Positions 1 through 10,194 of a DNA stretch of 64,000 nt are shown here, one piece after another. The notes beneath the pieces are model-generated. The model worked only from the letters and a program-made list of their open reading frames with translations, was not told the DNA's origin and did not search any database. The stretch is from Ferirhizobium litorale (GTDB taxonomy: Bacteria > Pseudomonadota > Alphaproteobacteria > Rhizobiales > Rhizobiaceae): positions 124,001 to 188,000 of the forward strand of contig JALDYZ010000007.1 of NCBI GenBank assembly GCA_030028905.1, given 5' to 3'. Within the stretch, counting starts at the first letter, position 1. Every line of letters begins with the position of its first letter. A program made the position numbers and the translations under genes.

Positions 1-1688
1 TGGGCGACTACATCGCCTATGAGCGCGGCATGAAGGATGGCGACCTCCATCCCGTCGTCCAGGCGATGAACGTTCTGGGCTATGATGCCGGCACGCTCGG
101 GAACCACGAGTTCAACTATGGCCTCGACTTCATGTTCAAGGTCCTGGCGGGCTCCGGCTTTCCCTATGTCTGCGCCAATCTCACCAAGGGCCAGCTCGCC
201 TCCCATCCGAAGAAGGACGAGCTCTTCCTGAAACCCTATGTCATTCTCGAAAAGCAGATTCGCGACGGCTCCGGCGCCACCAGCCCGGTCAAGGTCGGTC
301 TGATCGGCTTCGTGCCTCCGCAGATCATGCTTTGGGATTCGAAGAACCTCGAAGGCAAGGCCCAGACGCGCGACATCGTCGATGCGGCCAAGGCCTGGGT
401 TCCGGTGATGAAGGAGGAAGGCGCCGACATCGTCATCGCGCTGTCCCACTCCGGCATCGACGCCAGCGGGCCGAGCGACCGCATGGAGAACGCCTCGCTC
501 TACCTCGCAGGCGTTGACGGCATCGACGCCGTGTTCACCGGACACCAGCACCTCGTCTTCCCCGGCACCAAGGATTTTGACGGCGTTGCCGGCGCCGACA
601 ACAACAAGGGAATGCTGATGGGCAAGCCCGCCGTCATGGGCGGCTTCTGGGGCTCGCACATGGGGCTCATCGACCTGCTGCTCGAAAAGGACGGCAAGGG
701 CTGGAAGATCGTCGACTTCACCTCCGAGGCGCGACCGATCTACCATCGCGACGAGAACCGCAAGGTGGTCGCCGACGTCAAGGATAAGCCGGAGGTCACC
801 GCCGCCGCCAAAGTGGAGCACGAGGCGACACTCGCCTACGTCCGTCGACCCGTCGGCAAAACCTTGGCGCCGCTCTACTCCTACTTCGCGCTGGTCGCCG
901 ACGATCCGTCCGTGCAGATCGTCTCCAATGCCCAGACCTGGTACATCAGGGAGATGCTGAAGGAAGGCCCGTACAAGGACCTTCCGGTTCTCTCCGCAGC
1001 CGCGCCCTTCAAGGCCGGCGGCCGCGGCGGCGCGGAATACTTCACGGACGTCCCGGCTGGCGACATCGCCATCAAGAACGTCGCCGACCTCTATCTCTAT
1101 CCAAACACGGTGCAGGCCGTGCTGATCACCGGTGCGCAGGTCAAGAACTGGCTCGAAATGTCGGCGGGCATGTTCAACCAGGTCGCCGACGGTGCCAAGG
1201 ATGCGCCGCTGCTCAACAGCGACTTCCCATCCTACAACTATGACGTCATCGATGGCGTGACCTACCAGATCGACCTGTCGCAGCCGGTGCGCTTCGACAA
1301 GGACGGCAAGCTCGTCAACCCGGACTCCGAACGCATCGTCGACCTGCAGTTCGAAGGCAGGCCAATCGATCCGGCGCAGAAATTCGTGGTTGCGACCAAC
1401 AACTACCGAGCCGGCGGCGGCGGCAAATTCCCGGATATCGCCGGCGACAAGGTGATCTTCGTGGCGCCCGACACCAACCGCGACGTGATCGTCCGGTATA
1501 TCGTCGAGCAGGGCACGATCAATCCGTCTGCCGACGCCAACTGGTCGTTCAAGCCCCTCGCGGGCACGACGGCCATCTTCGAGACCGGTCCGAAGGCCCG
1601 CCAGTTCGCCGGCGAAGTCAAAGGCGCCAGGATAGAGGACGCAGGCGACGGCGAAAACGGGTTCGCCAAGTTCCGACTGGTGCTGTAA
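1..1688 (+). CDS. cpdB: 2',3'-cyclic-nucleotide 2'-phosphodiesterase / 3'-nucleotidase, 5' end missing
   Basis: Partial gene; the reading frame is open from base 3 and its start lies outside the window. The protein hydrolyses 2',3'-cyclic nucleotides and 3'-nucleotides in the periplasm to salvage phosphate and nucleosides. Visible motifs are the metallophosphoesterase GNHEFNYG near the left edge, a later ALSHSG and FTGHQH (metal-binding His), and a long C-terminal 5'-nucleotidase domain with a GGGGKFP stretch. About 560 residues are present; family members are about 650, so roughly the first 90-100, including the signal peptide and first metal-binding Asp, are missing. A GC-rich inverted repeat follows the stop. 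The family call is firm; the exact substrate is inferred. Confidence 0.85.
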   Translation, partial: GDYIAYERGMKDGDLHPVVQAMNVLGYDAGTLGNHEFNYGLDFMFKVLAGSGFPYVCANLTKGQLASHPKKDELFLKPYVILEKQIRDGSGATSPVKVGLIGFVPPQIMLWDSKNLEGKAQTRDIVDAAKAWVPVMKEEGADIVIALSHSGIDASGPSDRMENASLYLAGVDGIDAVFTGHQHLVFPGTKDFDGVAGADNNKGMLMGKPAVMGGFWGSHMGLIDLLLEKDGKGWKIVDFTSEARPIYHRDENRKVVADVKDKPEVTAAAKVEHEATLAYVRRPVGKTLAPLYSYFALVADDPSVQIVSNAQTWYIREMLKEGPYKDLPVLSAAAPFKAGGRGGAEYFTDVPAGDIAIKNVADLYLYPNTVQAVLITGAQVKNWLEMSAGMFNQVADGAKDAPLLNSDFPSYNYDVIDGVTYQIDLSQPVRFDKDGKLVNPDSERIVDLQFEGRPIDPAQKFVVATNNYRAGGGGKFPDIAGDKVIFVAPDTNRDVIVRYIVEQGTINPSADANWSFKPLAGTTAIFETGPKARQFAGEVKGARIEDAGDGENGFAKFRLVL

Positions 1689-1709
1689 GGCACCCGAAGA
1701 TCGCCATGG

Positions 1710-1737
1710 GCCTGACGGCAGCCGTGGCCGCCGTCAG
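1710..1737 (+). terminator. Possible terminator after the cpdB-like gene
   Basis: The inverted repeat CCTGACGGC / GCCGTCAGG with a 10-nt loop lies about 20 bases after the stop. It is followed only by a weak T-containing tail (TCTGCCATTT), so this is a tentative rho-independent terminator. Confidence 0.45.
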
Positions 1738-1954
1738 GTCTGCCATTTCCGCAGGCCGACAGATCAGCTGCATGCTGGGCGGGACAGCGTTTCCCATCGT
1801 TCGGCAGCGAATGGATTTTCATCAAGGGCCAGGCCTTGCCCATCAACTGTTGCGCGATATCTTCAACTTAAGGCAGGATGCGCATCACACGGTGGTAGTA
1901 TCGCCGGGACATCATGACAGACGATCTGGACCTCGCGTTGGAGAAGGGAACGGC

Positions 1955-2926
<972 letters not shown>

Positions 2927-2942
2927 ATGGGAGGGGCTTGCA

Positions 2943-3938
2943 ATGGCAATATCTCTGCCCGCTTTCGGACGATCGAAGGGGATAAGCCGGCCCGCCACGC
3001 GCGGTTCCGACGGCGCCTACGTTTCCGTCGACGATCTCGCCGCGCTCGAAGCCATCGCCTGCGACCTGACCTTCCTGCGCAAGGCACCGGTGCGCCGCCT
3101 GCTCGCCGGTCGTCACGAATCGCGCATGCGCGGCCGCGGCCTCGCCTTCGAGGAACTGCGCACCTACATGCCCGGCGACGATATTCGCACCATCGACTGG
3201 CGCGTCACCGCCCGCACGGGCAAGCCCTTCGTGCGCGTCTATGACGAGGAGAAGGACCGACCCGGGCTGATCATCGTCGACCAGCGCATCAACATGTTCT
3301 TCGGCAGTCGCCTTCTGATGAAATCGGTCGCGGCGGCGCAGGTCGCGGCGCTGTGTGCCTGGCGGGTGATGGCGCTCGGCGACCGGGTCGGCGGGCTCGT
3401 CTTCAACGACACGGAGCAGGAGGCCGTGCGGCCGCACCGCAGCCGGGAAGCGGTCATCCGCTTTGCCGAGACGATGGCGGTACAGAACCAGGCGCTCAAT
3501 GCCACCACCGACGTCAAGCGGACGCCTGCGCAACTGGATGCGGTCCTCAACAAGGTCGCCGCTTTTGCGCGCCACGACCATCTGATCATCGTCGTCAGCG
3601 ATTTCGACGGACACGGGGCGGCGACGCGCGACCTGCTCCTGAAGATGTCGGTCGCCAACGACGTGATCGCCATCCTGATCTACGATCCCTTCCTGCTCGA
3701 ACTTCCACGCCACGGCGAGATGGTGGTGAGCGGCGGTGCCCTGCAGGCGGAACTGCAGTTCGGTCGCAGCAATGTCCGCGACGCGGTCGACAGTTTTGCC
3801 CGCAACCGCGGCCGTGAGTTGCTGTCCTGGCAGAAGGAGATGGGGCTGCCGATGCTGCCGGTCTCCGCCGCCGAGGAGGTTGCGCCGCAGTTGCGCAGCG
3901 TTCTCGCGCAGCTCGCCTGGCGGCAGAGGAGGCGCTGA
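2943..3938 (+). CDS. DUF58 domain protein of the Bat operon
   Basis: A 331-residue DUF58 protein. The family signature is clear: YMPGDDIRTIDWRVTARTGK near residue 75, followed by a VWA-like fold (LIIVDQRINMFFG ... HDHLIIVVSDFDGHG). DUF58 proteins are almost always encoded next to MoxR ATPases and Bat VWA proteins and are thought to be part of the same envelope machinery; the biochemical role is unknown. It starts 16 nt after the moxR stop and ends directly against the next gene. The start is the ATG at 2943 after GGGAGGGG. Confidence 0.9.
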   Translation: MAISLPAFGRSKGISRPATRGSDGAYVSVDDLAALEAIACDLTFLRKAPVRRLLAGRHESRMRGRGLAFEELRTYMPGDDIRTIDWRVTARTGKPFVRVYDEEKDRPGLIIVDQRINMFFGSRLLMKSVAAAQVAALCAWRVMALGDRVGGLVFNDTEQEAVRPHRSREAVIRFAETMAVQNQALNATTDVKRTPAQLDAVLNKVAAFARHDHLIIVVSDFDGHGAATRDLLLKMSVANDVIAILIYDPFLLELPRHGEMVVSGGALQAELQFGRSNVRDAVDSFARNRGRELLSWQKEMGLPMLPVSAAEEVAPQLRSVLAQLAWRQRRR

Positions 3939-4463
3939 ATGGACCCGGCTTCCCCACCCCACGATCCGATGCTTGACGCTACCCTTCGGGAAATGGCCGA
4001 CATCGCCCTGCCGCCGCCGGTATCGATGATGCCCGCGACCTGGGGCTGGGCGGTGCTGGCCGTACTCGTCGCCCTCGCCATCGCCTTCGCGCTCTGGCGC
4101 TGGCTGCGGTACAGGGCTCAAAACCGCTACCGCCGCGAGGCGCTGGCTGAACTTTCGGCCCTGGAGGCGGCAATCGGCGAAGCGGCCGGCCGGCAACGAT
4201 CGCTCGGCAGCCTGCCGGCGCTGGTCAAGCGCACGGCGCTCGCCGTCTTTCCGCGCGAGGCGGTCGCCGCCCTCAGCGGATCGGCCTGGGTCGATTTCCT
4301 CAAGGCCCATGCCGGCAAGGCGCGGATCGACGAGGAGGCCTATCGCTTCCTTGCCGAGACGGAATATCGCCTGCCGGCAGTCTCCACGGTCGACGTCGCC
4401 GACGCCCGACGCACTTTCGCGGCCGCGCGCCAATGGATAGAGGGCCACGATGTACACGCTTGA
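3939..4463 (+). CDS. DUF4381 membrane protein of the Bat operon
   Basis: A 174-residue protein with one central hydrophobic segment (about residues 32-50, WGWAVLAVLVALAIAFALW) followed by a basic stretch and a soluble alpha-helical C-terminal half. This is the usual form of DUF4381 proteins in moxR-DUF58-VWA operons. The ATG directly follows the DUF58 stop, and its end overlaps the next gene by 14 nt. It is likely an inner-membrane partner of the VWA proteins; the function is inferred only from context. Confidence 0.82.
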   Translation: MDPASPPHDPMLDATLREMADIALPPPVSMMPATWGWAVLAVLVALAIAFALWRWLRYRAQNRYRREALAELSALEAAIGEAAGRQRSLGSLPALVKRTALAVFPREAVAALSGSAWVDFLKAHAGKARIDEEAYRFLAETEYRLPAVSTVDVADARRTFAAARQWIEGHDVHA

Positions 4464-5454
4464 CCATCCGTGGCTGCTCCTCCTCCTGCCGGTTCCGCTG
4501 CTCGTCTGGTGGTTGTTGCCGCCCTATCGCGAACAGACGCCGGCGGTGCGCATGCCCTTCTTCGAGGATATCACCAAAGCGGCCGGCATCGGCGCCACCG
4601 AGGGCTCCGTCATTCCGCGCGCCAATCTCCTGCAGAAGATCATCGGCCCGATCTGCTGGCTCCTGGTTCTGATGGCGCTCGCCCGACCGCAATATGTCGA
4701 GCCGCCGATCGAAAAGACCGAGCCGCAGCGCGACCTGATGCTGGCGCTCGACCTGTCGCAATCGATGGACACGCGCGACTTCCGCGATCCCAGCGGAAAT
4801 CTTCAGGCGCGCGCCGATGCGGTGAAAACGGTTGTCGCCGACTTCATCGACCGCCGCCCCGATGACCGCCTCGGTCTGATCGCCTTCGGTGACGCGCCGT
4901 ATCCGCTGGTGCCCTTCACCATGGACCACGGCACCGTGCGCGCGATGCTCGCCGACACGCTGCCCGGCATGGCCGGTCCGCGCACTGCAATGGGCGACGC
5001 GATCGGCCTTTCGATCAAGCTGTTCCAGCAGAGCCAGGCGCCCGACAAGGTGTTGATCGTGCTCACCGACGGCAACGATACGGCCAGCAAGATGCCGCCC
5101 GACAAGGCGGCCGGGATCGCCAACGACAACCACATTCGTATCCACACAGTCGGCATCGGCGATCCCGGCGCCCAAGGAGAACAGAAGCTCGACACCGCCA
5201 TGCTGGAAAAGATCGCCACCACGACCGGTGGACGCTATTTCTTCGGGCAGGACGAAGAGGCACTCTCCGACATCTATACGCTGCTCGACGAGATCACGCC
5301 CGCCAACCAGAAGACGCTGAGCTGGCGGCCACGGATCGAACTCTTCCACTATCCGCTGGGTGCGGCCATCCTGCTCGTGCTCCTCTACCATGCCGCAATG
5401 TGGCTGATGTCGATCCGCGCCGCACCGCAGGTGGAAAGCGAGGTGGAGGCATGA
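4450..5454 (+). CDS. batA: VWA-domain membrane protein, BatA type
   Basis: A 334-residue protein with an N-terminal membrane segment (about residues 8-24), a second at about 64-78, a von Willebrand factor A domain and a C-terminal membrane segment (about 305-322). The metal-ion-dependent adhesion site is intact: D101-x-S-x-S (DLSQS), with a later VLTDGND. This is the BatA arrangement: a VWA domain held in the periplasm by flanking membrane helices. It overlaps the DUF4381 gene by 14 nt and the next gene by an ATGA junction, suggesting coupled translation. The role in oxidative or envelope stress is taken from Bat operons elsewhere. Confidence 0.88.
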   Translation: MYTLDHPWLLLLLPVPLLVWWLLPPYREQTPAVRMPFFEDITKAAGIGATEGSVIPRANLLQKIIGPICWLLVLMALARPQYVEPPIEKTEPQRDLMLALDLSQSMDTRDFRDPSGNLQARADAVKTVVADFIDRRPDDRLGLIAFGDAPYPLVPFTMDHGTVRAMLADTLPGMAGPRTAMGDAIGLSIKLFQQSQAPDKVLIVLTDGNDTASKMPPDKAAGIANDNHIRIHTVGIGDPGAQGEQKLDTAMLEKIATTTGGRYFFGQDEEALSDIYTLLDEITPANQKTLSWRPRIELFHYPLGAAILLVLLYHAAMWLMSIRAAPQVESEVEA

Positions 5455-7013
5455 TCGCCGACTTCCATTTCCTTCGCCCCTGGTGGCTGCTGGCTGTCAT
5501 CGCGGCAGCACTCCTCGTTTGGCAGCTTGGCCGGCAATCCGACATGCGCGCGCGCTGGAGGAACCTGATCGCTCCGAACCTGCTCGATCACCTGCTGATC
5601 GATCGTGGCCGGACCGGCGGCCTCCGCCCCGTGCATCTCATCGGCGCAATCCTGGCGCTCTCCGGAATTGCCGCCGCCGGTCCGACCTGGGAGCGCGAGC
5701 GCCCACCCTTCGTCGAGGATACTGCGCCGCTTGCCATCGCGATCGATCTCGGCCAGACGATGAACGCCACCGACATCAGCCCAAGCCGGGTCGAACGCGC
5801 CAAGCTCAAGGTGCAGGACATCCTGGCGCGGCGGCAGGGGGCACGCACGGCGTTGTTCGCCTATGCCGGTTCGGCCCACATGGTGCTGCCGCTGACCGAC
5901 GACGCCCAGCTTGTCGCGACCTACCTCGCCGCCCTGTCGCCGGCACTGATGCCGATCGAGGGCAAGGACACGGCCAAGGCGCTGGAGGCAGTCGAGGCGG
6001 CGCTGGCCGACGAAACGGTGCCGGGCACGATCCTGTTCATGACCGACGGCGTCGAGCGCGGCGCCTTTCCGGCATTCACCGGCTACGGCGGCAGGAACGA
6101 CCTGATGGTGCTCGGCATGGGGACACCGGAGGGCGGACCGGTCAGGACGGGAAGTGGCGAATACCTGACTGACAGCACCGGCGCCCGCGTCCAGGCCCGG
6201 CTCGACGTCGACGCCCTGAAGGAGCTGCAATCTTCCTCGTCTGCGCAGGTCGCAACCGTCACCCTCGACGATGGCGACGTCGACTGGATCGTGCGACGCA
6301 TCCAAACCGCTTTCGCGCAGAAATCGGAGGAAGGGCTGACGCGCTGGCGCGACTTCGGCTGGTACCTGACGATCCCGATCGCGTTGCTCACAGCATTGAC
6401 GTTCCGCCGCGGCGCCAAGATCCATTGGCTCGGCCTCGCCGTCCTTGTCGTTTCGCTCGGCGGTACCATCCGGGCGGAAGCCGCCGACTTCGCCGATCTC
6501 TGGCGGACGCCCGATCAGCAGGGAAGACGCGCCTTCGAGCGGGGCGACTATGCCGCCGCCGCCGATCAATTCGCCGAACCGGCCTGGCGCGGCGCGGCGC
6601 TCTACCGGGCCGGCCGCTTCCAGGACGCGATCGACGCCTTCGCCCAATCGAACACGGCCGAAAGCTACTACAACCAGGGCAACGCCCTCATGCATCTCGA
6701 CAAGCCTGAGGAGGCGATCGCCGCCTACCAGCAGGCGCTGAAGGCACGGCCGGACTGGACCGAAGCCAAGGCCAACCTGGCGCTGGCCGAGCGGCGCAAG
6801 AAGGAAAACGACGAGAAGGAAGAAGAAGAGCAGCAGGAGCAGGCCGGTCTCGATCCCGACCAGATCCAGTTCGACGACAAGGGCAAGCGCGGCAAGGAGG
6901 GAGAGGTTCCGGCCGGCGCGCAGACGGCCGAGATGTGGATGCGCAACATCCAGGTGTCGCCGGCCGATCTTCTGGCCCGCAAGTTCGCTATCGAAGCAAG
7001 GACGAACGAATGA
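5451..7013 (+). CDS. batB: BatB/BatC-like fusion: VWA domain plus TPR repeats
   Basis: A 520-residue protein starting at the ATGA overlap with batA (ATG 5451). It has an N-terminal membrane segment, a VWA domain (about residues 90-280), a membrane segment (about 305-345), TPR-like repeats (about 355-435; AESYYNQGNALMHLDKPEEA and a following repeat) and a charged KKENDEKEEEEQQEQ tail. In many bacteria BatB (VWA) and BatC (TPR) are separate; here they are one chain. The metal site reads D99-x-G101-x-T103 rather than DxSxS, so metal binding may be weakened compared with BatA. Placement is firm; function is inferred. Confidence 0.85.
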   Translation: MIADFHFLRPWWLLAVIAAALLVWQLGRQSDMRARWRNLIAPNLLDHLLIDRGRTGGLRPVHLIGAILALSGIAAAGPTWERERPPFVEDTAPLAIAIDLGQTMNATDISPSRVERAKLKVQDILARRQGARTALFAYAGSAHMVLPLTDDAQLVATYLAALSPALMPIEGKDTAKALEAVEAALADETVPGTILFMTDGVERGAFPAFTGYGGRNDLMVLGMGTPEGGPVRTGSGEYLTDSTGARVQARLDVDALKELQSSSSAQVATVTLDDGDVDWIVRRIQTAFAQKSEEGLTRWRDFGWYLTIPIALLTALTFRRGAKIHWLGLAVLVVSLGGTIRAEAADFADLWRTPDQQGRRAFERGDYAAAADQFAEPAWRGAALYRAGRFQDAIDAFAQSNTAESYYNQGNALMHLDKPEEAIAAYQQALKARPDWTEAKANLALAERRKKENDEKEEEEQQEQAGLDPDQIQFDDKGKRGKEGEVPAGAQTAEMWMRNIQVSPADLLARKFAIEARTNE

Positions 7014-8395
7014 CGGTCCGGCCGGCAACTCCTCGCGCGCTTTTTGCGTTTCTCGCCCTGCTCTGGTGGCTCTTGTCGGCCGTAGCCGCGCAGGCGGCCG
7101 ATCCTCTGGCCCGGGCGGCGTTGCAGTCGCAAGGCGCGCTTTATGTCGGACAGGAGGTTCTGATCGACGTCGACGTCCTCGTGCCGAACTACTTTCTGCA
7201 GCCGCCGCAATTCCCGGCCATCGACCTGCCCGGCGCCATCGTGACGCTACAGGACGGGCGGGCGCTCAATCTCAACGAAACCATAGACGGCACGGAATAT
7301 TCCGGCATCCGGCGCACCTATGTCGTCACGCCGCAGCAGGCGGGCGATTTCTCTCTGCCGCCCGCCGAGATCCCCTTCGGCTATGCTGCGGTGCCCGGCC
7401 AGACGACCCGGGGCACGGTGACGCTTCCGCCTCTGACGTTCACCGTCGAGGCCGCACCGGGCGCGGCAACCGGCGGAGGGAAGATCGTCGCGGCAAAGGT
7501 CGAGGTGACCCAAGATCTCGACAGCAACCCTGCCACGCTGAGGGCCGGCGACACGCTGGTGCGGACGATCACGGTGCGCGCCGAGGGCATGCGGGCGATG
7601 ATGATTCCCGAGCCCGACCTTGCCGCGCCTGAGGGCGTGCGGCTTTACCGCAAGGATCCGGTCCTCTCGGAAGAAACCGACCGCAGCGGCCAGCCGGTCG
7701 CCGGTGTGCGCAAGGACGTGGCCAGCTATCTGTTTTCCGATCCGGGCACCTATGTTCTACCGGCGGTGGATGTAAGCTGGTTCGATCCCGCCACGGCGAA
7801 GTCGGAATCGGCCAGCGTTCCCGCAGTGACCATCGCGGTGCAGGCCGCTGCCGCCCCAACGACCTCGATCGCCCCGCCAACGGTCGAGCCGGAGGCCAAG
7901 TCGTTCGATTGGCTGCGGGCAGTTGTCATCGCCGCTGTTGCCGCACTCTGCGGACTTGTCATAGCCGTGCTCGCGATGGCCCTCTCGCGCCTGCAAGTGT
8001 GGTGGCAAGCGCGGCAATCGGCAAGACGGCAATCGGAACCCGCATATTTCCGGCGGGTCGAAGACGCTTGCCGCGGCGGGTCTTCGAGAGACACCGCCGA
8101 GGCCCTGGACGCCTGGGCACGCAAGGCGGGGATCGTCCCCCTCGCGGCCTGGCTGCCGCGCTTCGGCGACGAAGCGAGCCGCCGTGCCTACGCGAACCTC
8201 CAGCAAGAACTTTACGGGAGCGGATGCGAAAAGACCGGTCAGAGCCTCGGCGATGGATTGAAGCGCGCCCGGAGCGCCTGGCTGCGGGCAAGAGACGGTA
8301 CCGAACCGCAAATCGGCGGCAAGGCAGCGCTACCGCCGCTCAATCCGGGCCTCGAGGCCCGCGACCATGCCGAGCCCGGCAGCATTTCAGCCTGA
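7010..8395 (+). CDS. batD: BatD-like protein
   Basis: A 461-residue protein that begins in an ATGA overlap with the preceding gene. It has an N-terminal signal peptide (hydrophobic ALFAFLALLWWLLSA, cleavage probably after AQAA), an exported beta-rich region with BatD-family features (VGQEVLIDVDV; YVVTPQQAGDFSLPPAEIPF), one membrane helix at about residues 305-325 (VVIAAVAALCGLVIAVLAMAL) and a cytoplasmic C-terminal part. It is the last gene of the moxR-DUF58-DUF4381-batA-batB/C operon. The family role in oxygen tolerance comes from Bacteroides and is not demonstrated for rhizobia. Confidence 0.82.
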   Translation: MTVRPATPRALFAFLALLWWLLSAVAAQAADPLARAALQSQGALYVGQEVLIDVDVLVPNYFLQPPQFPAIDLPGAIVTLQDGRALNLNETIDGTEYSGIRRTYVVTPQQAGDFSLPPAEIPFGYAAVPGQTTRGTVTLPPLTFTVEAAPGAATGGGKIVAAKVEVTQDLDSNPATLRAGDTLVRTITVRAEGMRAMMIPEPDLAAPEGVRLYRKDPVLSEETDRSGQPVAGVRKDVASYLFSDPGTYVLPAVDVSWFDPATAKSESASVPAVTIAVQAAAAPTTSIAPPTVEPEAKSFDWLRAVVIAAVAALCGLVIAVLAMALSRLQVWWQARQSARRQSEPAYFRRVEDACRGGSSRDTAEALDAWARKAGIVPLAAWLPRFGDEASRRAYANLQQELYGSGCEKTGQSLGDGLKRARSAWLRARDGTEPQIGGKAALPPLNPGLEARDHAEPGSISA

Positions 8396-8526
8396 CAAGC
8401 ACGGCGGTGGCTGGAAACCAGCTGAAGTGCACAGCGCCGGTCCACTCAAGGCCCCGGCGCTGCCATCCCCTAGCAAGTAGGTCGGGGAGCTTGGAACATT
8501 CCGCGCTCCCCACGTAAGTGCGGGGC

Positions 8527-10194
8527 CTACCTTGGCGCCAGTCCTTCCAACTCGTTCAACCGCTTGAGAGCGGCCTGCTGCTGCAACCAGCCATAGTTGA
8601 TGCCGCTGGCGTTCAGCGTACTGCCAGCCTGGAACGGATATTCGTTGAAATCGGCAAAAAACTCCTGGATCTTGCCCTGGATCGGTACCAGCAGCCACAT
8701 GTTGCGCGCGAAGAACTCGAGCGCACCGCCGCCTTCCTCCAGGCCCCGCTCATATGGATCCATGCGCAGGTTGGTGATCAGCGACCAGCTCGGCACCTCT
8801 CGGGTCGCGGTTGCGATGTTGCCGTGGCTGGCGGTCGCAAAACTCAGCTTCCAGTCGTTCCAGCGGATGGCGTTCAGGTTGCCGCCCTGGTCGAAATAAT
8901 AGACCACGTCGCGCGGCGGCTGTTGTGCTTCGCCCTTCAGAAGGTCGGTGAGGTCGTAGCCGTCGAGATGGACCTTGAAGGACTTGGTTCCGGACTGGAA
9001 CCCCTGCGTCATCTGCTCCTTGAGATCGGGGATGCCAGCTGCCGCCGCAAAGGTCGGCATCCAGTCCATCAGCGTCACCGGGTCGTTGATCTGCGTACCC
9101 GGCTTCACCACGCCCGGCCAGCGCACCATCAGCGGGATGCGCATGCCGCCCTCCCAGGTGGTGCCCTTTTCGCCGTGGAACATGGTCATGGCGCCGTCCG
9201 GCCACAGCGCCAGTTCGGCGCCGTTGTCGGTGGTATAGAGGACGATGGTATTGTCCGCGATGCCGAGATCGTCGAGCTGCTGCAGCAGTTGTCCGACATG
9301 GCCATCATGCTCGGCCATGCCGTCGGCATGGATGCCCTTGCCGGTCTTGCCCATGGAGTCCGGTTTCAGGTGGGTGAAGATGTGCATGCGCGTCGCGTTG
9401 AACCACACAAAGAATGGCTTGTCGGCCTGATGCTGCCTGTCGATGAAGTCCTTGGCTGCACCGAGGAACTCCTCGTCGATCGTTTCCATGCGCTTGGTGT
9501 TGAGCGCCCCGGTGTCCTCGATCTTGCCGTCGGCGCTGGATTTGATGACGCCGCGAGGGCCGTACCGTTTCAGGAACTCCGGGTCCTTCGGGTAGAAGTA
9601 GCCTTCCGGTTCCTCCTCGGCGTTCAGGTGGTAGAGATTGCCGAAGAACTCGTCGAAGCCGTGATTGGTCGGCAGATGCTCGTCGCGGTCGCCCAGATGG
9701 TTCTTGCCGAACTGCCCGGTCGCATAGCCTTTGGTCTTCAGGACATCGGCAATCGTCGGCATCCAGTCCGTGATGCCGTGCGGATCGCCAGGCATGCCGA
9801 TCGTCAGCAACCCGGTGCGGAACGGCTCCTGCCCGAGGATGAAGGAGGCGCGGCCCGCCGTGCAGCTCTGTTGGCCGTAGCTATCGGTGAAGATCGCGCC
9901 CTCGGCGGCGATCCGGTCGATATTGGGCGTGCGATAGCCCATCAGGCCCATCGTATAGGCGCTGATCTGCGGAATACCGATATCGTCGCCGAAGATGACA
10001 AGGATGTTGGGCGGCTTGTCGCCGGTACCGGACGCGGCGGGTTGGTCCTGGGCCTGAGCCCTGTCCGCAACGGCGGTTGAACCCACCATGCCTGCGGCGG
10101 CAAGTATCGTGCCGCCGAGAAGCAGGCTGCGGCGATCGACACTAATCGTCGAACTGTCGGAATTGGCCGAAATTTCTTTGCTGAACATGCTCAT
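8527..10194 (-). CDS. Tat-exported arylsulfatase family protein
   Basis: A 555-residue sulfatase that would hydrolyse sulfate esters outside the cytoplasm. The N-terminus has a Tat-like twin arginine (VDRRSLLLGG, residues 19-28) and a hydrophobic stretch ending AQA. The metal site begins PPNILVIFGDD (D70, D71). The formylglycine motif is C111-T-A-G-R, with Ala where the commonest motif has Pro. Other family blocks are GQFGKNHLGD and DNGAELALWPDG. Start: ATG at 10194, with AGGAG seven nt upstream on the minus strand. It is a single gene, unlike its housekeeping neighbours, and no formylglycine-generating enzyme is in the window. The natural substrate is unknown. Confidence 0.9.
   Translation of the reverse strand: MSMFSKEISANSDSSTISVDRRSLLLGGTILAAAGMVGSTAVADRAQAQDQPAASGTGDKPPNILVIFGDDIGIPQISAYTMGLMGYRTPNIDRIAAEGAIFTDSYGQQSCTAGRASFILGQEPFRTGLLTIGMPGDPHGITDWMPTIADVLKTKGYATGQFGKNHLGDRDEHLPTNHGFDEFFGNLYHLNAEEEPEGYFYPKDPEFLKRYGPRGVIKSSADGKIEDTGALNTKRMETIDEEFLGAAKDFIDRQHQADKPFFVWFNATRMHIFTHLKPDSMGKTGKGIHADGMAEHDGHVGQLLQQLDDLGIADNTIVLYTTDNGAELALWPDGAMTMFHGEKGTTWEGGMRIPLMVRWPGVVKPGTQINDPVTLMDWMPTFAAAAGIPDLKEQMTQGFQSGTKSFKVHLDGYDLTDLLKGEAQQPPRDVVYYFDQGGNLNAIRWNDWKLSFATASHGNIATATREVPSWSLITNLRMDPYERGLEEGGGALEFFARNMWLLVPIQGKIQEFFADFNEYPFQAGSTLNASGINYGWLQQQAALKRLNELEGLAPR

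Noticed and set aside
8396..8526. A terminator after batD
   Set aside because: There is a GGGGAGC / GCTCCCC inverted repeat, but no T-run on either strand.
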